Source: Acanthaster planci
Lineage: Eukaryota; Echinodermata; Asteroidea; Valvatida; Acanthasteridae
Length of the DNA: 36,828 nucleotides
Direction: 5' to 3'
Assembly (NCBI RefSeq): GCF_001949145.1
Contig: NW_019091367.1
Location: 624,241 to 661,068, forward strand
The position numbers and the translations under genes were made by a program. Positions 21,801 to 28,092 of this stretch are shown here, piece by piece. Numbering within the stretch: position 1 is the stretch's first letter; every line of letters starts with the position of its first letter. A model generated the notes under the pieces. That model did not search any database. It saw only the letters and a list, made by a program, of their open reading frames with translations, and had not been told where the DNA came from.

Positions 21801-23619
21801 GTTGAGAGAGATGCGTGGGAGGTTGGAAGCACAATGGAAATGATGCAGCATTTTTCAAGGTTTTCTTATGCATCAAGACCCCACCGAGTGACTTGCTTTT
21901 GCAACATGAATGTCAGAAAGTCATTTGTACCGGTGGAAGACAGATGTGATTCATCTGCGTCAGTCACATATGGACTGCATCAAGGGTAACGGAGTAATCT
22001 CCAAATTAACAAGAATTGTGTTTTTTGGGGGGTGCTGGTTACTTTTTGGTGTCCATCAGATCGAGGAGTTTGGCGTGACTGAAATCCGTGACCTGAAGCC
22101 CAACGGCCGCAACATCCCCGTGACCGCAGAGAACAAGCTGGAGTACGTGCACCTGGTCTGCCAGATGAAGATGACGGGTGCCATCCGCAAGCAGCTGGAC
22201 AGCTTCCTGGAGGGCTTCTACGACATCATCCCCAAGCGGCTCATCTCCATCTTCAACGAGCAGGAGCTGGAGCTGCTGATCTCGGGCCTGCCCACCATTG
22301 ACGTGGATGACCTCAAGGCCAACACTGAGTATCACAAGTACCAGGCCAACTCCTTGCAGGTGGGGCTCTTGTTTCTTTTCTTTGCATTTTGGGTTGGTTT
22401 TTTTTTAAAACCAGTTGACGATGGTACTGTTTCATGCAAAACTTGTCCAAGGTGCAGGAGTGTGTTTGTTTTTACAGCCATACCAGAGATTAAGCAACTT
22501 CGCTTTTCCTTTACGGTTTGGGCAGAGTGGGAAGGTGAAGGACTTGTTTCATTTGATTTTTGGAAGACTGATTGGAAGATCGAAAATCACGTCCTTGTTT
22601 GCTCCTGACTAAATTTCGAGGAAGGAGGTGAGGTGGTAGCTGGCATGAAATCAGCAGATGATCGTGCATGAGATTGCAAAGAAAGAACGTGTTGAAAGAG
22701 CGAGGAAGCATCTAGCACTAAGGGCCAAGGAGATTGGGGGTAAGACGTCTGCCGACGTTGTCTTCCAACTTGTTTTGATGCTCCACGTTTGCGTGTCTCT
22801 CTCACACAGATCCAGTGGTTTTGGCGCGCCCTGCGCTCCTTCGACCAAGCCATCCGCGCGAAGTTTCTCCAGTTTGTGACGGGGACCTCCAAGGTCCCCC
22901 TGCAGGGTTTTGCCTCGCTGGAGGGCATGAACGGACCCCAGAAGTTCCAGATTCACCGGGATGACCGGTCCACAGACAGGTTACCCACTGCCCACACATG
23001 GTGAGTTCAGTCCCTTCCAACCACTCCCCAAGACAAAAAAACACCCTTTGCATCATTGGCGCATTGCCCAATCGTTGTCCTATGGAGTCGAGCAGTAGGA
23101 GACCTGTTTTATCTGCCAGAAACCTGTGTTCTCAGCCGGAAACCTGTATTAGCACATTCAAGTAGCTGTTCAAACAGAATTACTAGTTTGAGGAGGCAAG
23201 TGCTGATGTAGGTGGGAGCTTAACATGAACCTCTGTGGAATACTAATCATCGCATCTCTACCAACTGAGCTACAAATGCATTTGTATTTTACTTCCTAGC
23301 TTATCGTATTTGCTTTGAGAGGTGTCATTTTCTGAGAGAGTTTTTTCAAACAGATTAAAAAATTACGTATTAGTAAAATATAAGTATTTGAATTGTGGTA
23401 TTTATAGTATATGAAACAGTTTGACTAGTCCATTCGGAAGTGGTGTATGAGAACCACTCTTTGGGTTGCTTGAAGTCTAACCAGCCTGTCTCATTTTGCC
23501 CTCTGGTACCATCTAGCTTCAACCAGCTGGATCTCCCAGCCTACGAGACGTACGACAAACTACGCAAGATGTTACTGCTGGCCATCGAGGAGTGTACAGA
23601 AGGCTTTGGCCTGGCCTGA
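1..23619 (+). CDS. HUWE1: HUWE1 E3 ubiquitin ligase, C-terminal half (26 exons, 5' end outside window)
   Basis: HUWE1 is a nuclear and cytosolic HECT E3 that passes ubiquitin from an E2 through a thioester cysteine to substrates such as MCL1, p53, MYC and histones. That role is family knowledge. Joined exons: 1-210, 1112-1204, 1756-1999, 2459-2766, 3228-3481, 5245-5329, 5627-5846, 6667-6998, 7583-7658, 8228-8277, 9262-9554, 9925-10225, 11648-12819, 14286-14433, 14905-15014, 15610-15758, 16570-16913, 17264-17391, 18262-18558, 19092-19479, 20038-20371, 20678-20890, 21576-21681, 22060-22359, 22810-23000, 23517-23619. Every junction is GT...AG, all phases agree, and the total is 2148 residues plus stop. 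Domains in fragment numbering: acidic tract 1-50; UBM repeats about 627-785; conserved helical region 822-1212; dimerisation/pointer region about 1605-1790; HECT about 1810-2148; catalytic Cys 2115. Residue identity to vertebrate HUWE1 is obvious over the HECT domain, UBMs and [10 protein letters not shown] segment. About half of the usual ~4400-residue protein, including the BH3, UBA and WWE regions, lies upstream. Confidence 0.97.
1112..1204 (+). CDS. HUWE1: HUWE1 exon b: extra 31-residue exon
   Basis: A good acceptor (TTGGCTGGTTTGCAG) precedes a 93-nt frame that joins both neighbours in phase 1. It encodes residues beginning [15 protein letters not shown] and ending HDDNANG. The vertebrate protein has no comparable insert between the FDNMF-like end of exon a and the HPLMVRHADH segment. 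The donor chosen (AATG|GTCAGC) is weak. A second in-phase GT (GGCC|GTGCCT, near 1240) would lengthen the exon, so the 3' boundary is uncertain. The following 551-bp intron holds nothing recognisable. Confidence 0.6.
1756..1999 (+). CDS. HUWE1: HUWE1 exon c: [10 protein letters not shown] segment
   Basis: The exon encodes PSIPAAP...[15 protein letters not shown], an Ala/Ser/Gly run, then [18 protein letters not shown]. This matches vertebrate THPLMVRHADHSSL and HVHYPGNRQPNPPLILQR. The acceptor is GCCTTGCAG and the donor CTCAG|GTCAGT in phase 2. The function of this conserved linker is unknown to me. The next intron (459 bp) contains only T-, G- and C-rich homopolymer stretches. Confidence 0.92.
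2459..2766 (+). CDS. HUWE1: HUWE1 exon d: LLG..AADI / MHDCV segment
   Basis: Joined in phase 2, the exon starts [18 protein letters not shown] (vertebrate RLLGPSAAADILQLSS). It carries a Gly-rich insert with an acidic/aromatic patch, and ends with [22 protein letters not shown], the counterpart of the vertebrate ...RWTEECKVLDAESMHDCV. The acceptor is TTCCCTGCAG and the donor ACAGG|GTAAGG, phase 1. The following 461-bp intron holds nothing recognisable. Confidence 0.93.
3228..3481 (+). CDS. HUWE1: HUWE1 exon e: charged coiled-coil-like helix
   Basis: The frame has no internal Met early on, so it is easily missed. It reads [20 protein letters not shown] and continues as a Lys/Glu-rich helix for about 80 residues. 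The core matches vertebrate HUWE1 [16 protein letters not shown]. The helix here is longer and more charged than I recall for vertebrates. It ends on a GAG|GTCAGT donor in phase 0. The next intron (3482-5244, 1763 bp, the longest here) carries two TTAA-bounded elements listed separately. Confidence 0.9.
3602..3964. mobile_element. TTAA-bounded inverted-repeat element, family A copy 1
   Basis: The left end is TTAACCACTTGCCGCCGGGT. The reverse complement of the right end is TTAACCACTTAGGGCCGGGT. Both outermost TTAAs are present, as expected for piggyBac-type insertion into a TTAA target. At 363 bp it has no coding capacity, so it would be a non-autonomous (MITE-like) element. Family assignment rests only on the target site and termini. 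Confidence 0.65.
4399..4737. mobile_element. TTAA-bounded element, family B copy 1
   Basis: The element starts TTAACCCTCCTTTGG and ends AGAAGGGTTAA. CCC next to TTAA is typical of piggyBac-type ends. Its right half, read as reverse complement, matches the left part of the element at 13664-13814 closely (shared words GGGTCACTTGGTAAACA, CTCAAAGAAGCACAG, TGTGTCGTGTTG, GCACTGCACCAAC). It is 339 bp and non-coding, and rich in CAGCACAAA/GTGCACAA words. Confidence 0.68.
5245..5329 (+). CDS. HUWE1: HUWE1 exon f: Ser/Thr-rich linker
   Basis: An 85-nt exon between GTCTTGTAG and ACAG|GTAGGG encodes [20 protein letters not shown] and a Pro/Thr tail. It matches only the general Ser/Thr/Pro-rich linker before the UBM repeats. 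It is supported by good splice sites and by phase 0 to 1 agreement with both neighbours. The next intron is 297 bp. Confidence 0.8.
5627..5846 (+). CDS. HUWE1: HUWE1 exon g: low-complexity linker
   Basis: This exon encodes an Ala/Ser/Thr-rich segment ([19 protein letters not shown] and onward to PLATTDR). It has no recognisable fold and corresponds to the disordered HUWE1 linker. It is joined at CTTGTAG and CG|GTATGT (phase 2). The following 820-bp intron (5847-6666) holds nothing I recognise. Confidence 0.8.
6667..6998 (+). CDS. HUWE1: HUWE1 exon h: Ser/Thr-rich linker with AGC repeat
   Basis: This exon runs from [18 protein letters not shown] to [20 protein letters not shown] and is almost wholly Ser/Thr/Ala/Pro. 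A run of seven AGC codons around 6819-6839 encodes poly-Ser, a coding trinucleotide repeat. Phase 2 in and phase 1 out (GCAG|GTAGGC). It is probably disordered. The next intron (584 bp) holds nothing recognisable apart from short imperfect repeats of CTTGCATTA near 7115-7165. Confidence 0.85.
7583..7658 (+). CDS. HUWE1: HUWE1 exon i: short linker exon
   Basis: A 76-nt exon encodes [20 protein letters not shown] and a few further residues. The acceptor TTTTTTCAAG and donor CAAGG|GTCAGT give phase 1 to 2. It is supported by frame continuity rather than by homology. The following 569-bp intron holds nothing I recognise. Confidence 0.7.
8228..8277 (+). CDS. HUWE1: HUWE1 exon j: 50-nt microexon-like linker
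   Basis: The acceptor TTTTTTTGAACAG and donor GGTG|GTAAGT flank a 50-nt frame encoding [16 protein letters not shown]. Its phases (2 to 1) are exactly those needed to link exons i and k. The linker sequence itself is not conserved. The next intron (984 bp, 8278-9261) holds nothing recognisable. Confidence 0.72.
9262..9554 (+). CDS. HUWE1: HUWE1 exon k: first and second ubiquitin-binding motifs
   Basis: UBM1 reads [20 protein letters not shown], with the invariant Leu-Pro pair. It is nearly identical to vertebrate [20 protein letters not shown]. After a Ser/Ala/Thr-rich spacer, UBM2 begins [15 protein letters not shown] and continues into the next exon. UBM motifs bind the Leu8-centred surface of ubiquitin (family knowledge). 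The acceptor is CATCCCACAG and the donor GAG|GTCAGT (phase 0). The following intron is 370 bp. Confidence 0.95.
9925..10225 (+). CDS. HUWE1: HUWE1 exon l: end of UBM2 and UBM3
   Basis: UBM2 finishes with [12 protein letters not shown]. After an Ala-rich spacer comes UBM3, [20 protein letters not shown], followed by [20 protein letters not shown] (vertebrate [19 protein letters not shown]). Two same-phase donors exist: GTATGC at 10196 and GTGCAT at 10226. The longer form is preferred because it adds [11 protein letters not shown], which aligns with vertebrate SALSAILRSPAF. The next intron (1422 bp) carries a TTAA-bounded element at 10329-10919. Confidence 0.93.
10329..10919. mobile_element. 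TTAA-bounded inverted-repeat element, family A copy 2
   Basis: The left end is TTAACCACATGCTGCCGGGG. The reverse complement of the right end is TTAACCACTTGCTACCGGGT. The same termini and the subterminal GCCGGGGAG are seen in the element at 3602-3964. This copy is longer (591 bp) and has different internal sequence with repeated GGAACAAAAGA / GAACAAAAGAG words. No transposase frame is visible. Confidence 0.65.
11648..12819 (+). CDS. HUWE1: HUWE1 exon m: large conserved helical exon
   Basis: This 1172-nt exon is by far the largest. It starts [16 protein letters not shown] (vertebrate TSRLSGNRGVQYTRLAV) and has a Gly/Ser-rich insert. It then holds the conserved [20 protein letters not shown] and [46 protein letters not shown], and [19 protein letters not shown], each a close match to vertebrate HUWE1. 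It belongs to the armadillo/helical ring scaffold N-terminal to the HECT domain. The donor is CTCAG|GTGGGA in phase 0. The next intron (1466 bp) contains two inverted-repeat elements. Confidence 0.96.
13504..13562. repeat. 59-nt hairpin bounded by TTAA
   Basis: TTAACCCTAACACTCCTCAG pairs with the right arm CTGAGG-like ATTGAGGAGAGTTAGGGTTAA across a loop of about 11 nt. It lies 101 bp upstream of family B copy 2 and shares the TTAACCC end, so it may be a drastically shortened relative. Confidence 0.6.
13664..13814. mobile_element. TTAA-bounded element, family B copy 2 (short)
   Basis: The element starts TTAACCCTCCTAGGC and ends AAAGGAGGGTTAA, a near-perfect inverted repeat flush with TTAA on both sides. 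It is 151 bp. Its interior is homologous, in opposite orientation, to the family B copy at 4399-4737, so this is a real dispersed family rather than a chance hairpin. Confidence 0.7.
14286..14433 (+). CDS. HUWE1: HUWE1 exon n: Ser/Thr linker
   Basis: This exon encodes a linker starting [20 protein letters not shown] and ending [13 protein letters not shown], probably disordered. The vertebrate protein has a long Thr/Ser/Pro-rich linker at the same place, but residues do not align. The acceptor is TTGTGACACAG and the donor ACGG|GTAGGG, phase 1. The following intron (471 bp) holds nothing I recognise. Confidence 0.8.
14905..15014 (+). CDS. HUWE1: HUWE1 exon o: charged helix before VLTAHSCSE
   Basis: This exon reads [20 protein letters not shown] and ends in [12 protein letters not shown], a predicted amphipathic charged helix. 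The tail is the counterpart of vertebrate ENQLQLSVE. The acceptor is TTTTTGCCAG and the donor GAT|GTGAGT, phase 0. The next intron (595 bp) contains no recognised element. Confidence 0.87.
15610..15758 (+). CDS. HUWE1: HUWE1 exon p: [14 protein letters not shown] helices
   Basis: [20 protein letters not shown] followed by [20 protein letters not shown] matches vertebrate [25 protein letters not shown] in nearly every helix-core position. The donor is TGCAG|GTCAGG, phase 2. It is part of the helical scaffold. The next intron (811 bp) holds a 135-bp inverted-repeat element at 16128-16262. Confidence 0.95.
16128..16262. mobile_element. 135-bp element with 27-bp terminal inverted repeats
   Basis: The left end TGCCTCACAAATACGAGCAA continues to TTCACAA. 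The right end is its inverted copy (TTGTGAATTGCCCGTATTTT then TGAGGCA) with two mismatches. The interior of about 80 bp has no coding capacity. This is a MITE-like structure of unknown superfamily. No clear target duplication is visible. Confidence 0.6.
16570..16913 (+). CDS. HUWE1: HUWE1 exon q: LPSM.LFTAK conserved segment
   Basis: [13 protein letters not shown] starts the exon. A Ser-rich insert follows, then [20 protein letters not shown] and [14 protein letters not shown], aligning with vertebrate [20 protein letters not shown] and FLRVLQVIIQLRDD. The acceptor is ATACTGCAG and the donor AGCT|GTGAGT, phase 1. The 350-bp intron that follows contains an irregular GACTGAC-rich stretch (listed separately). 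Confidence 0.95.
16975..17115. repeat. Irregular GACTGAC-rich simple repeat
   Basis: Words such as CCGACCGACCAACCCGACTG, GACTGACAG, GGCTGACACC and ACTGACTGAGCTGACTGG recur for about 140 bp without a fixed period. It is low-complexity intronic sequence in HUWE1. Confidence 0.5.
17264..17391 (+). CDS. HUWE1: HUWE1 exon r: short helical segment
   Basis: [20 protein letters not shown] and the following [12 protein letters not shown] correspond to vertebrate [20 protein letters not shown] and MVREGQRARR. The acceptor is pyrimidine-rich (CCCCCCTCCAG) and the donor ACT|GTATGT, phase 0. The next intron (870 bp) begins TTAACCCTTTGTGC, like a TTAA-target transposon end, but I found no matching right end. 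Confidence 0.9.
18262..18558 (+). CDS. HUWE1: HUWE1 exon s: linker with PMEVDQP motif
   Basis: A Thr/Ala/Ser-rich linker with a six-codon AGC repeat leads to [17 protein letters not shown], the counterpart of vertebrate ESPMDVDQPSPS. The acceptor is GTCTTTAATTCAG and the donor GAG|GTACAG, phase 0. The following intron (533 bp) holds G-rich homopolymer stretches but no recognised element. Confidence 0.92.
19092..19479 (+). CDS. HUWE1: HUWE1 exon t: dimerisation region
   Basis: [20 protein letters not shown] and [20 protein letters not shown] match vertebrate [20 protein letters not shown] and [20 protein letters not shown]. This segment forms the dimerisation/autoregulatory helices described for human HUWE1. 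The exon ends with [11 protein letters not shown] (vertebrate PDTQKFLRFAE). The acceptor is TTTGTTCTAG and the donor GCCG|GTGAGA, phase 1. The next intron is 558 bp with nothing recognised. Confidence 0.96.
20038..20371 (+). CDS. HUWE1: HUWE1 exon u: pointer helix and start of HECT N-lobe
   Basis: [20 protein letters not shown] and [20 protein letters not shown], then [20 protein letters not shown] and [20 protein letters not shown], are almost identical to vertebrate HUWE1 and enter the HECT N-lobe. The donor is TCAAA|GTGAGT, phase 2. The next intron is 306 bp, one of the shortest. Confidence 0.98.
20678..20890 (+). CDS. HUWE1: HUWE1 exon v: HECT N-lobe
   Basis: [20 protein letters not shown] and [20 protein letters not shown], then [10 protein letters not shown], are N-lobe core motifs of HECT domains. 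The acceptor is CCTGTTAG and the donor TCAA|GTAAGG, phase 2. The following 685-bp intron (20891-21575) holds nothing I recognise. Confidence 0.98.
21576..21681 (+). CDS. HUWE1: HUWE1 exon w: HECT N-lobe (E2-binding part)
   Basis: [20 protein letters not shown] and [10 protein letters not shown] match vertebrate [20 protein letters not shown] and LGYDLTFSTE. The acceptor is ACACCCCACAG and the donor GAG|GTGGGT, phase 0. The next intron (378 bp) holds nothing recognised. Confidence 0.98.
22060..22359 (+). CDS. HUWE1: HUWE1 exon x: HECT N-lobe to hinge
   Basis: [40 protein letters not shown] and [20 protein letters not shown] are HECT signature segments ending near the N-/C-lobe hinge. The acceptor is GTCCATCAG and the donor TTGCAG|GTGGGG, phase 0. 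The following 450-bp intron has nothing recognised. Confidence 0.98.
22810..23000 (+). CDS. HUWE1: HUWE1 exon y: HECT C-lobe up to the catalytic Cys
   Basis: [40 protein letters not shown] and [12 protein letters not shown] form the C-lobe. The exon ends with TG, the first two bases of the catalytic Cys codon (donor ACATG|GTGAGT, phase 2). The next intron (516 bp) carries a tRNA-like relic on the - strand. Confidence 0.98.
23221..23285 (-). repeat. tRNA-like relic (Pol III A box) in last HUWE1 intron
   Basis: Read on the - strand, GCATTTGTAGCTCAGTTGGT followed by AGAG is a classical tRNA 5' half with an A box. About 30 nt later there is a degenerate B-box-like AGGTTCATGTTA. The D-stem is imperfect and the anticodon stem does not pair, so this is a tRNA pseudogene or the head of a tRNA-derived SINE, not a functional tRNA. 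Confidence 0.5.
23517..23619 (+). CDS. HUWE1: HUWE1 last exon: catalytic Cys third base to stop
   Basis: The first base completes TGC, the thioester cysteine of the HTCFNQLDLP motif. The exon continues through [20 protein letters not shown] to EGFGLA and TGA at 23617-23619. There are 33 residues after the cysteine, the same number as in human HUWE1. The conserved C-terminal Phe-Gly-Leu-Ala tail, needed for HECT transfer activity, is intact. Confidence 0.98.
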
Positions 23620-23810
23620 AACCGGAGGATAGAGAGAAATCCCTGAGACACTATGCTTGGATCACCCGTGGTTTATCCCCTTGAAGTTTTTAAGGTTTTG
23701 CTCCATTGCCTTGGGCATGAAAACCCTTTAATCTGGTTTGGGGCCCTTGTGTTTGGCCAACCCCTGTTATAAATCCCTGTCAATAAAATCTACAATCAGC
23801 ACTCAGTAAT
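23620..23810 (+). terminator. HUWE1: HUWE1 3' UTR with polyadenylation signal
   Basis: A canonical AATAAA lies at 23782-23787, about 165 nt after the stop codon, so a short 3' UTR of about 180-190 nt is expected. The cleavage site itself cannot be read from sequence. A second AATAAA at 26062 could serve a longer form. Confidence 0.75.
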
Positions 23811-24239
23811 TCTCACTGCAGCCATATTGAATGTCAGCAGTATTAAAATTTTCTCTTGAAATGATTGAAAACTTTTCCTTAAGACTGTTATTCTTAAGGT
23901 CACTTTCCTTCTTGCTTTTGCGTTTTGTTTTATGCTCTACAAAATACAGTCTGAGCAACAGGGCACTCCAGTTGCTTTATAGTTTGATGGAGGATTCAGA
24001 AATTCCTTTTCTGAGTCAAGAATGATATGGCTTCTGATATTAATAATGCTTCCTTGTATATAGGACTGGTTTCCCCCAGTGAGTCCTTTCTTTTGTGGTC
24101 AGTTTATTGACAATTCTGCATTGTTGCGCCTCAAAGGGGGTTAGGTGACCTCAGGAAGTGGCTCTTGAGGCCACATGAAATACAGGCCAGACGTGGCCGC
24201 TCAGGCCTTCGAATAGATGTCTAGGTACTCACGTGACTT

Positions 24240-24401
24240 GGCTGTGCATCAGCACTTGGCTGTGCATTGGCACTCGGCTGTGCATTGGCACTCAGCTGGG
24301 CATTGGAACTTGGCTGTGCATTGGCACTCACCTGTGCATTGGTACTCGGCTGTGCATTGGCACTTGGCTGTGCATTGGCACTCGGCTATGTATTGTCCCA
24401 T
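24240..24401. repeat. 18-bp tandem repeat, nine units
   Basis: The consensus unit is GGCTGTGCATTGGCACTC. Nine contiguous units fill 162 bp; the first and last are the most diverged. Because 18 is a multiple of three, all + frames stay open and give artificial repeats such as LAVHWHSAVHWHS. I do not regard these as coding. Confidence 0.92.
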
Positions 24402-26061
24402 GCTGGCTGTTGGCAGGTCCCAGTTCAATGCCAACGCAATGGCTTGCTGACGGGCCACTGTGGCCGCCAAATGTAAACCAATCTGGCTTTCTGAGCACGC
24501 AGCTACATTAAGCAAGGTCCCGTATCATCCAGTATCTCACCTGGAAATATGCTGTACCAATTTTGTGTGCTCAACAAACAAGAGATCTTCAAAAAGTAGC
24601 AGGTGACAACGTGGAAGGATGTATTGAACGACATATCTGCAATAGCTCTTATGCCAAATGAGCATTGCCTGATCTGATGATGATTCCCTTGTTGAGAGTT
24701 TTTCAAGTCATAAAGATCCAACCACTGTTCTTTTAGTCACATTTCAAGTCAGAGACTGTTCCTTAGGGTCATTCTTGTGACTTTTAACTAGGGGTTTGAT
24801 TTGGGAGTGGTTTGATGGCAACTCTGAAGCTCTTGGCACGAGCATTTTTTTTACACGGACCACTGATGTTGTGCTTTGTGAATGGGTGATCATTGGGATC
24901 TATAAACTAACCTGGAGTAGTGCCAACATAAAGGGTACCAAAGGTTAGGAGACCAGTCCAGCATTGTACAGAAACCCCAGAAGCAGGAATATTGTCAGAG
25001 ATCAATTTTTGAGAAAGACTTTCAATCAACTTCTCTACGTTTGAGGAGATTCCTGACCATCTATTGAATGCCTGTGAAAATACCATAACGTTGATTTTTT
25101 TTCTTTTGTTTCTCGCTTTCTCTTTGGAAAATATCTGGGACAGTTTATAAACCGTTTGTAGGAGTTCGGTATGCTAAGTTTTGCATGGAAGGAACGCAGT
25201 TGATGGCGTTCGAATGTTGAAAATGGTTTTTTTGCTGATTCCAAATGCCAGTTTTATATTTCCTAAACAAGCAATTTAAACAAGAAAGACAAGGTGCATC
25301 ATACATAATTATATTACTTAAGTATAAGGAATATACTGTTGTACCAAAACAATTGGTAGAACTTGTTTGCTTTCACCAGTCTAGGTATGAATTAGTTCTG
25401 AGTGTAGGGTAGTCTTGAAAAGTATATTCTAGGTATAGTCATTATAGAAATGATATTGTATGTTACAGATTTATGCATTTAAATAGCTTTTTGGTCAGAA
25501 GCATGATGACATTCTTTGTAAAATTCATTATGCTTTTGTTGGTAAAAAATGTATTGAAAATAATTTAATCCAGCTCAAGTGAAAGGAAAGTGTTGAAGTT
25601 TTTGCTATGCGTTTGAATTTTTGCTAGGCGAACATTGTCCATCTTTTTTCTCCCGATCCGTGGGTATTGCAGAAACGTACTCTCAACTTTCTCTTTCGAA
25701 GACGTGAATTTGCACACTGGGTAATTTATGTGTTTCTACATCTCACTTGAATACAACCGTCGTAGTAGATTATATGCTCAGTGGAAAGTCTCGCGTTTAT
25801 GTCGTCAGTTTCGTATGAAATCTGTTTTAATTTTCTGGACTTCCATTTCTTATTTTGAGGTATAATTATTCACAGGTTCCAACTTTCCGTAGGCTTTCTT
25901 TCCTGGGCGAGATACTGAATGAAAGTGTAAAAATTAAGCTGGTGGAAAGACTGCCGCTGTTGCTTCGTTTAACCCTTGACTCTATTTACTTCCTTTTTCG
26001 AGGGAATGGGTGTATAAAACCGAAGAAACGTTATCTGTATTAAAACAGTTTGAATTCTGTG

Positions 26062-26067
26062 AATAAA
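26062..26067 (+). terminator. Possible distal polyadenylation signal
   Basis: AATAAA sits in AT-rich sequence and is followed by T/GT-rich sequence (GTCTTTGCGTGTGG near 26092). It lies 2.4 kb after the HUWE1 stop. It might end an extended HUWE1 3' UTR, or be chance. Confidence 0.3.
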
Positions 26068-28092
26068 ATGATGTTCCGGAAATTTCGTTCAGTGTCTTTG
26101 CGTGTGGAAGCCTTTTATTGATTGGTCATTAATATATAGAAAAAGTAAGCTGGCTAGCCATGGGGAGTGGTTGGCCGGCTTTATAACTGGCTGCTTACAT
26201 TGCATTTGAATGTTGCGATTCGTGTCTGTTGTCAAAACTTCGTCATAAAAATATGAAGTATTTCCACCGTACCGCATCACACCATGGAATTTTTTTTCGG
26301 TTCGATGCTCGGTAAGGAAAACCTGTAAGGGGGGGGGATTCTGACATTCATAAACTACATGCTCATAAAGATGAAACAATGGGTTTGCATAGCTGCCATC
26401 TTGCAGCCCAATTCTTTTGTTCCTCGGGTCATGCACAAAGGAGGTTTCCCAGTGGAACAGAACACTACCACGCAAAGCCACTTACGCACTTGTGTAGGCC
26501 CTATACGGCATATATGTACACCACACACTGTGTTGGTTAAAAACCAATCAAGGAAATCTTAACTTGGCGCTGAGAAGTAAGATACAAGAACGATCCTCTG
26601 GCACAAAAACATCAAAAAGTAGGAAAAGGATGTCAATAAGGCTGCTTTATTTATTTGTTCTTAAAAATTAATCTTTTTCAGTTGTGTCTAAATTGAACGT
26701 ACATGTATATACATTGGGATTATATCTGTCATTGGTTCGGTTACTGTCAGCCAACGAATTTGGCTTGGAAAACCTATTATGTTTTTCCGAAGAAAGTACT
26801 GACAACGGCGGCACAACTCTCAGGGAGGGGGAGGCAGTTGTGATACCATCAGGCATCAGCCAATAGGCTTCCCATTCTAGGACCTGCAAATCGTACGGGA
26901 TGGGCATGCTCGCCTGTCGTAAAAGGGGGGGGCGGTTCCACCGCTTTGCGTAATGAGACTTTTCTCTGTATAGTTCTGCAGGCAGCCGCAGTGCCCGTCC
27001 GAGGCTTATGATCCTCAACGTTTCCAATTTGGCAGAAGTGGTATTTTTGCCCCCATCATGATAAGCAAATATTCAGTCGGGAGAGCAGCTCATGTACACT
27101 CAGAAACAAGGTTGTTGCTTAGTGACCTTTCTCACTCCGCCCGGTAGGTTTGTGTCACCTCAAAATTTTGTTACTTCAAAATGTGTAATGCCCCATTTTT
27201 TAAAGGAAGTCGTATTTTCTGTTCGTATTTGGTGGAGGTTTCAGTTATTCATCCGCTGCACAGGACCTACTTTTTAGGGTTAATGCTCGGACAAGATACA
27301 ATTGTGATCCCGTCGTTATTCCCTCCTCCCAAATCCACATTCCCTTCTACTGGCATTTAAATTAATCAGAGGGTGTCCCCAAGTGCCTACAAATAAAAAA
27401 AACCGCAAAAAAAAGGTCAGAGTACGGTCACGGTACCCTTTTTCCAGTCAAAGGGGAAGGGGTCCCACCACAATCAACAAAAATTTGACACCCCCCCCAA
27501 AGCAGTGAAACTACTCAGACAGCTGTCTAGACAGCTCAAAGACACATCACAGAGACCGACCGTTGATATAAGACAGACCCAGGCTTGCCCAGGCACTTGG
27601 TTTGTCAATAACCATTATCGGCACGTGGCTTAGATATTTACATACTATCCCCATGGGACTTGGCTGGAGGCAGGCTCTGGAAAAGAATTGCTCAGCTCCG
27701 GGGAAGTCCCTATGTTAAAGGTGACTAAACTAGACTGTTCAGTATCTACAGAGAGACAAATTAACAGGAGGTTTTTGCATTTGGCCGAAATTTTTTGTTT
27801 AATTACGTAATTAGAAAAAATTGGATCCCCATGGGAGCAACTCCGCTCTGCGTCAGGTTAAAAAAAATGCCTCGATAGCTGCTTGAGAATGTTACTCACC
27901 GGGTGATTTACCCTTCAAAAGCACGCCCTCTCTTGTTCCGCTCAAAAATTGTTCCGAGCAAAAATTCTACCGTGAGGTACAAAGAGCCCATCCTCTTGTT
28001 AAACAGGACGCACACTCGACTCATTGATTGAGTTGTCACTGCACGAACTGGCAAAACGGGAGCTTCACCGATCTTACCGGAAACGTTAAAAA

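Larger units (their letters stand above)
23811..28086. other. Region between HUWE1 poly(A) signal and next gene
   Basis: No exon I can support lies here. It holds an 18-bp tandem repeat (24240-24401) and a second canonical AATAAA on the + strand at 26062-26067, which could end a long HUWE1 3' UTR. AT-rich sequence lies between them. The segment from about 27.9 to 28.09 kb should include the promoter and 5' UTR of the next gene, but no core promoter element is convincing. Confidence 0.5.

Noticed and set aside
24217-24511. Overlapping open frames with LAVHWHS / LCIGTRLCIGTQ repeats
   Set aside because: They are products of an 18-bp tandem repeat, which keeps three frames open. There is no codon bias and no splice or homology support.
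26089-26481. 130-codon - strand open frame
   Set aside because: No recognisable domain or neighbouring exon; composition looks random.
26668-27027. 119-codon - strand open frame with AATAAA just beyond its stop
   Set aside because: It starts at TTG, has no recognisable homology, and the poly(A)-like TTTATTTATT lies only 12-20 nt after the stop. It is probably chance.
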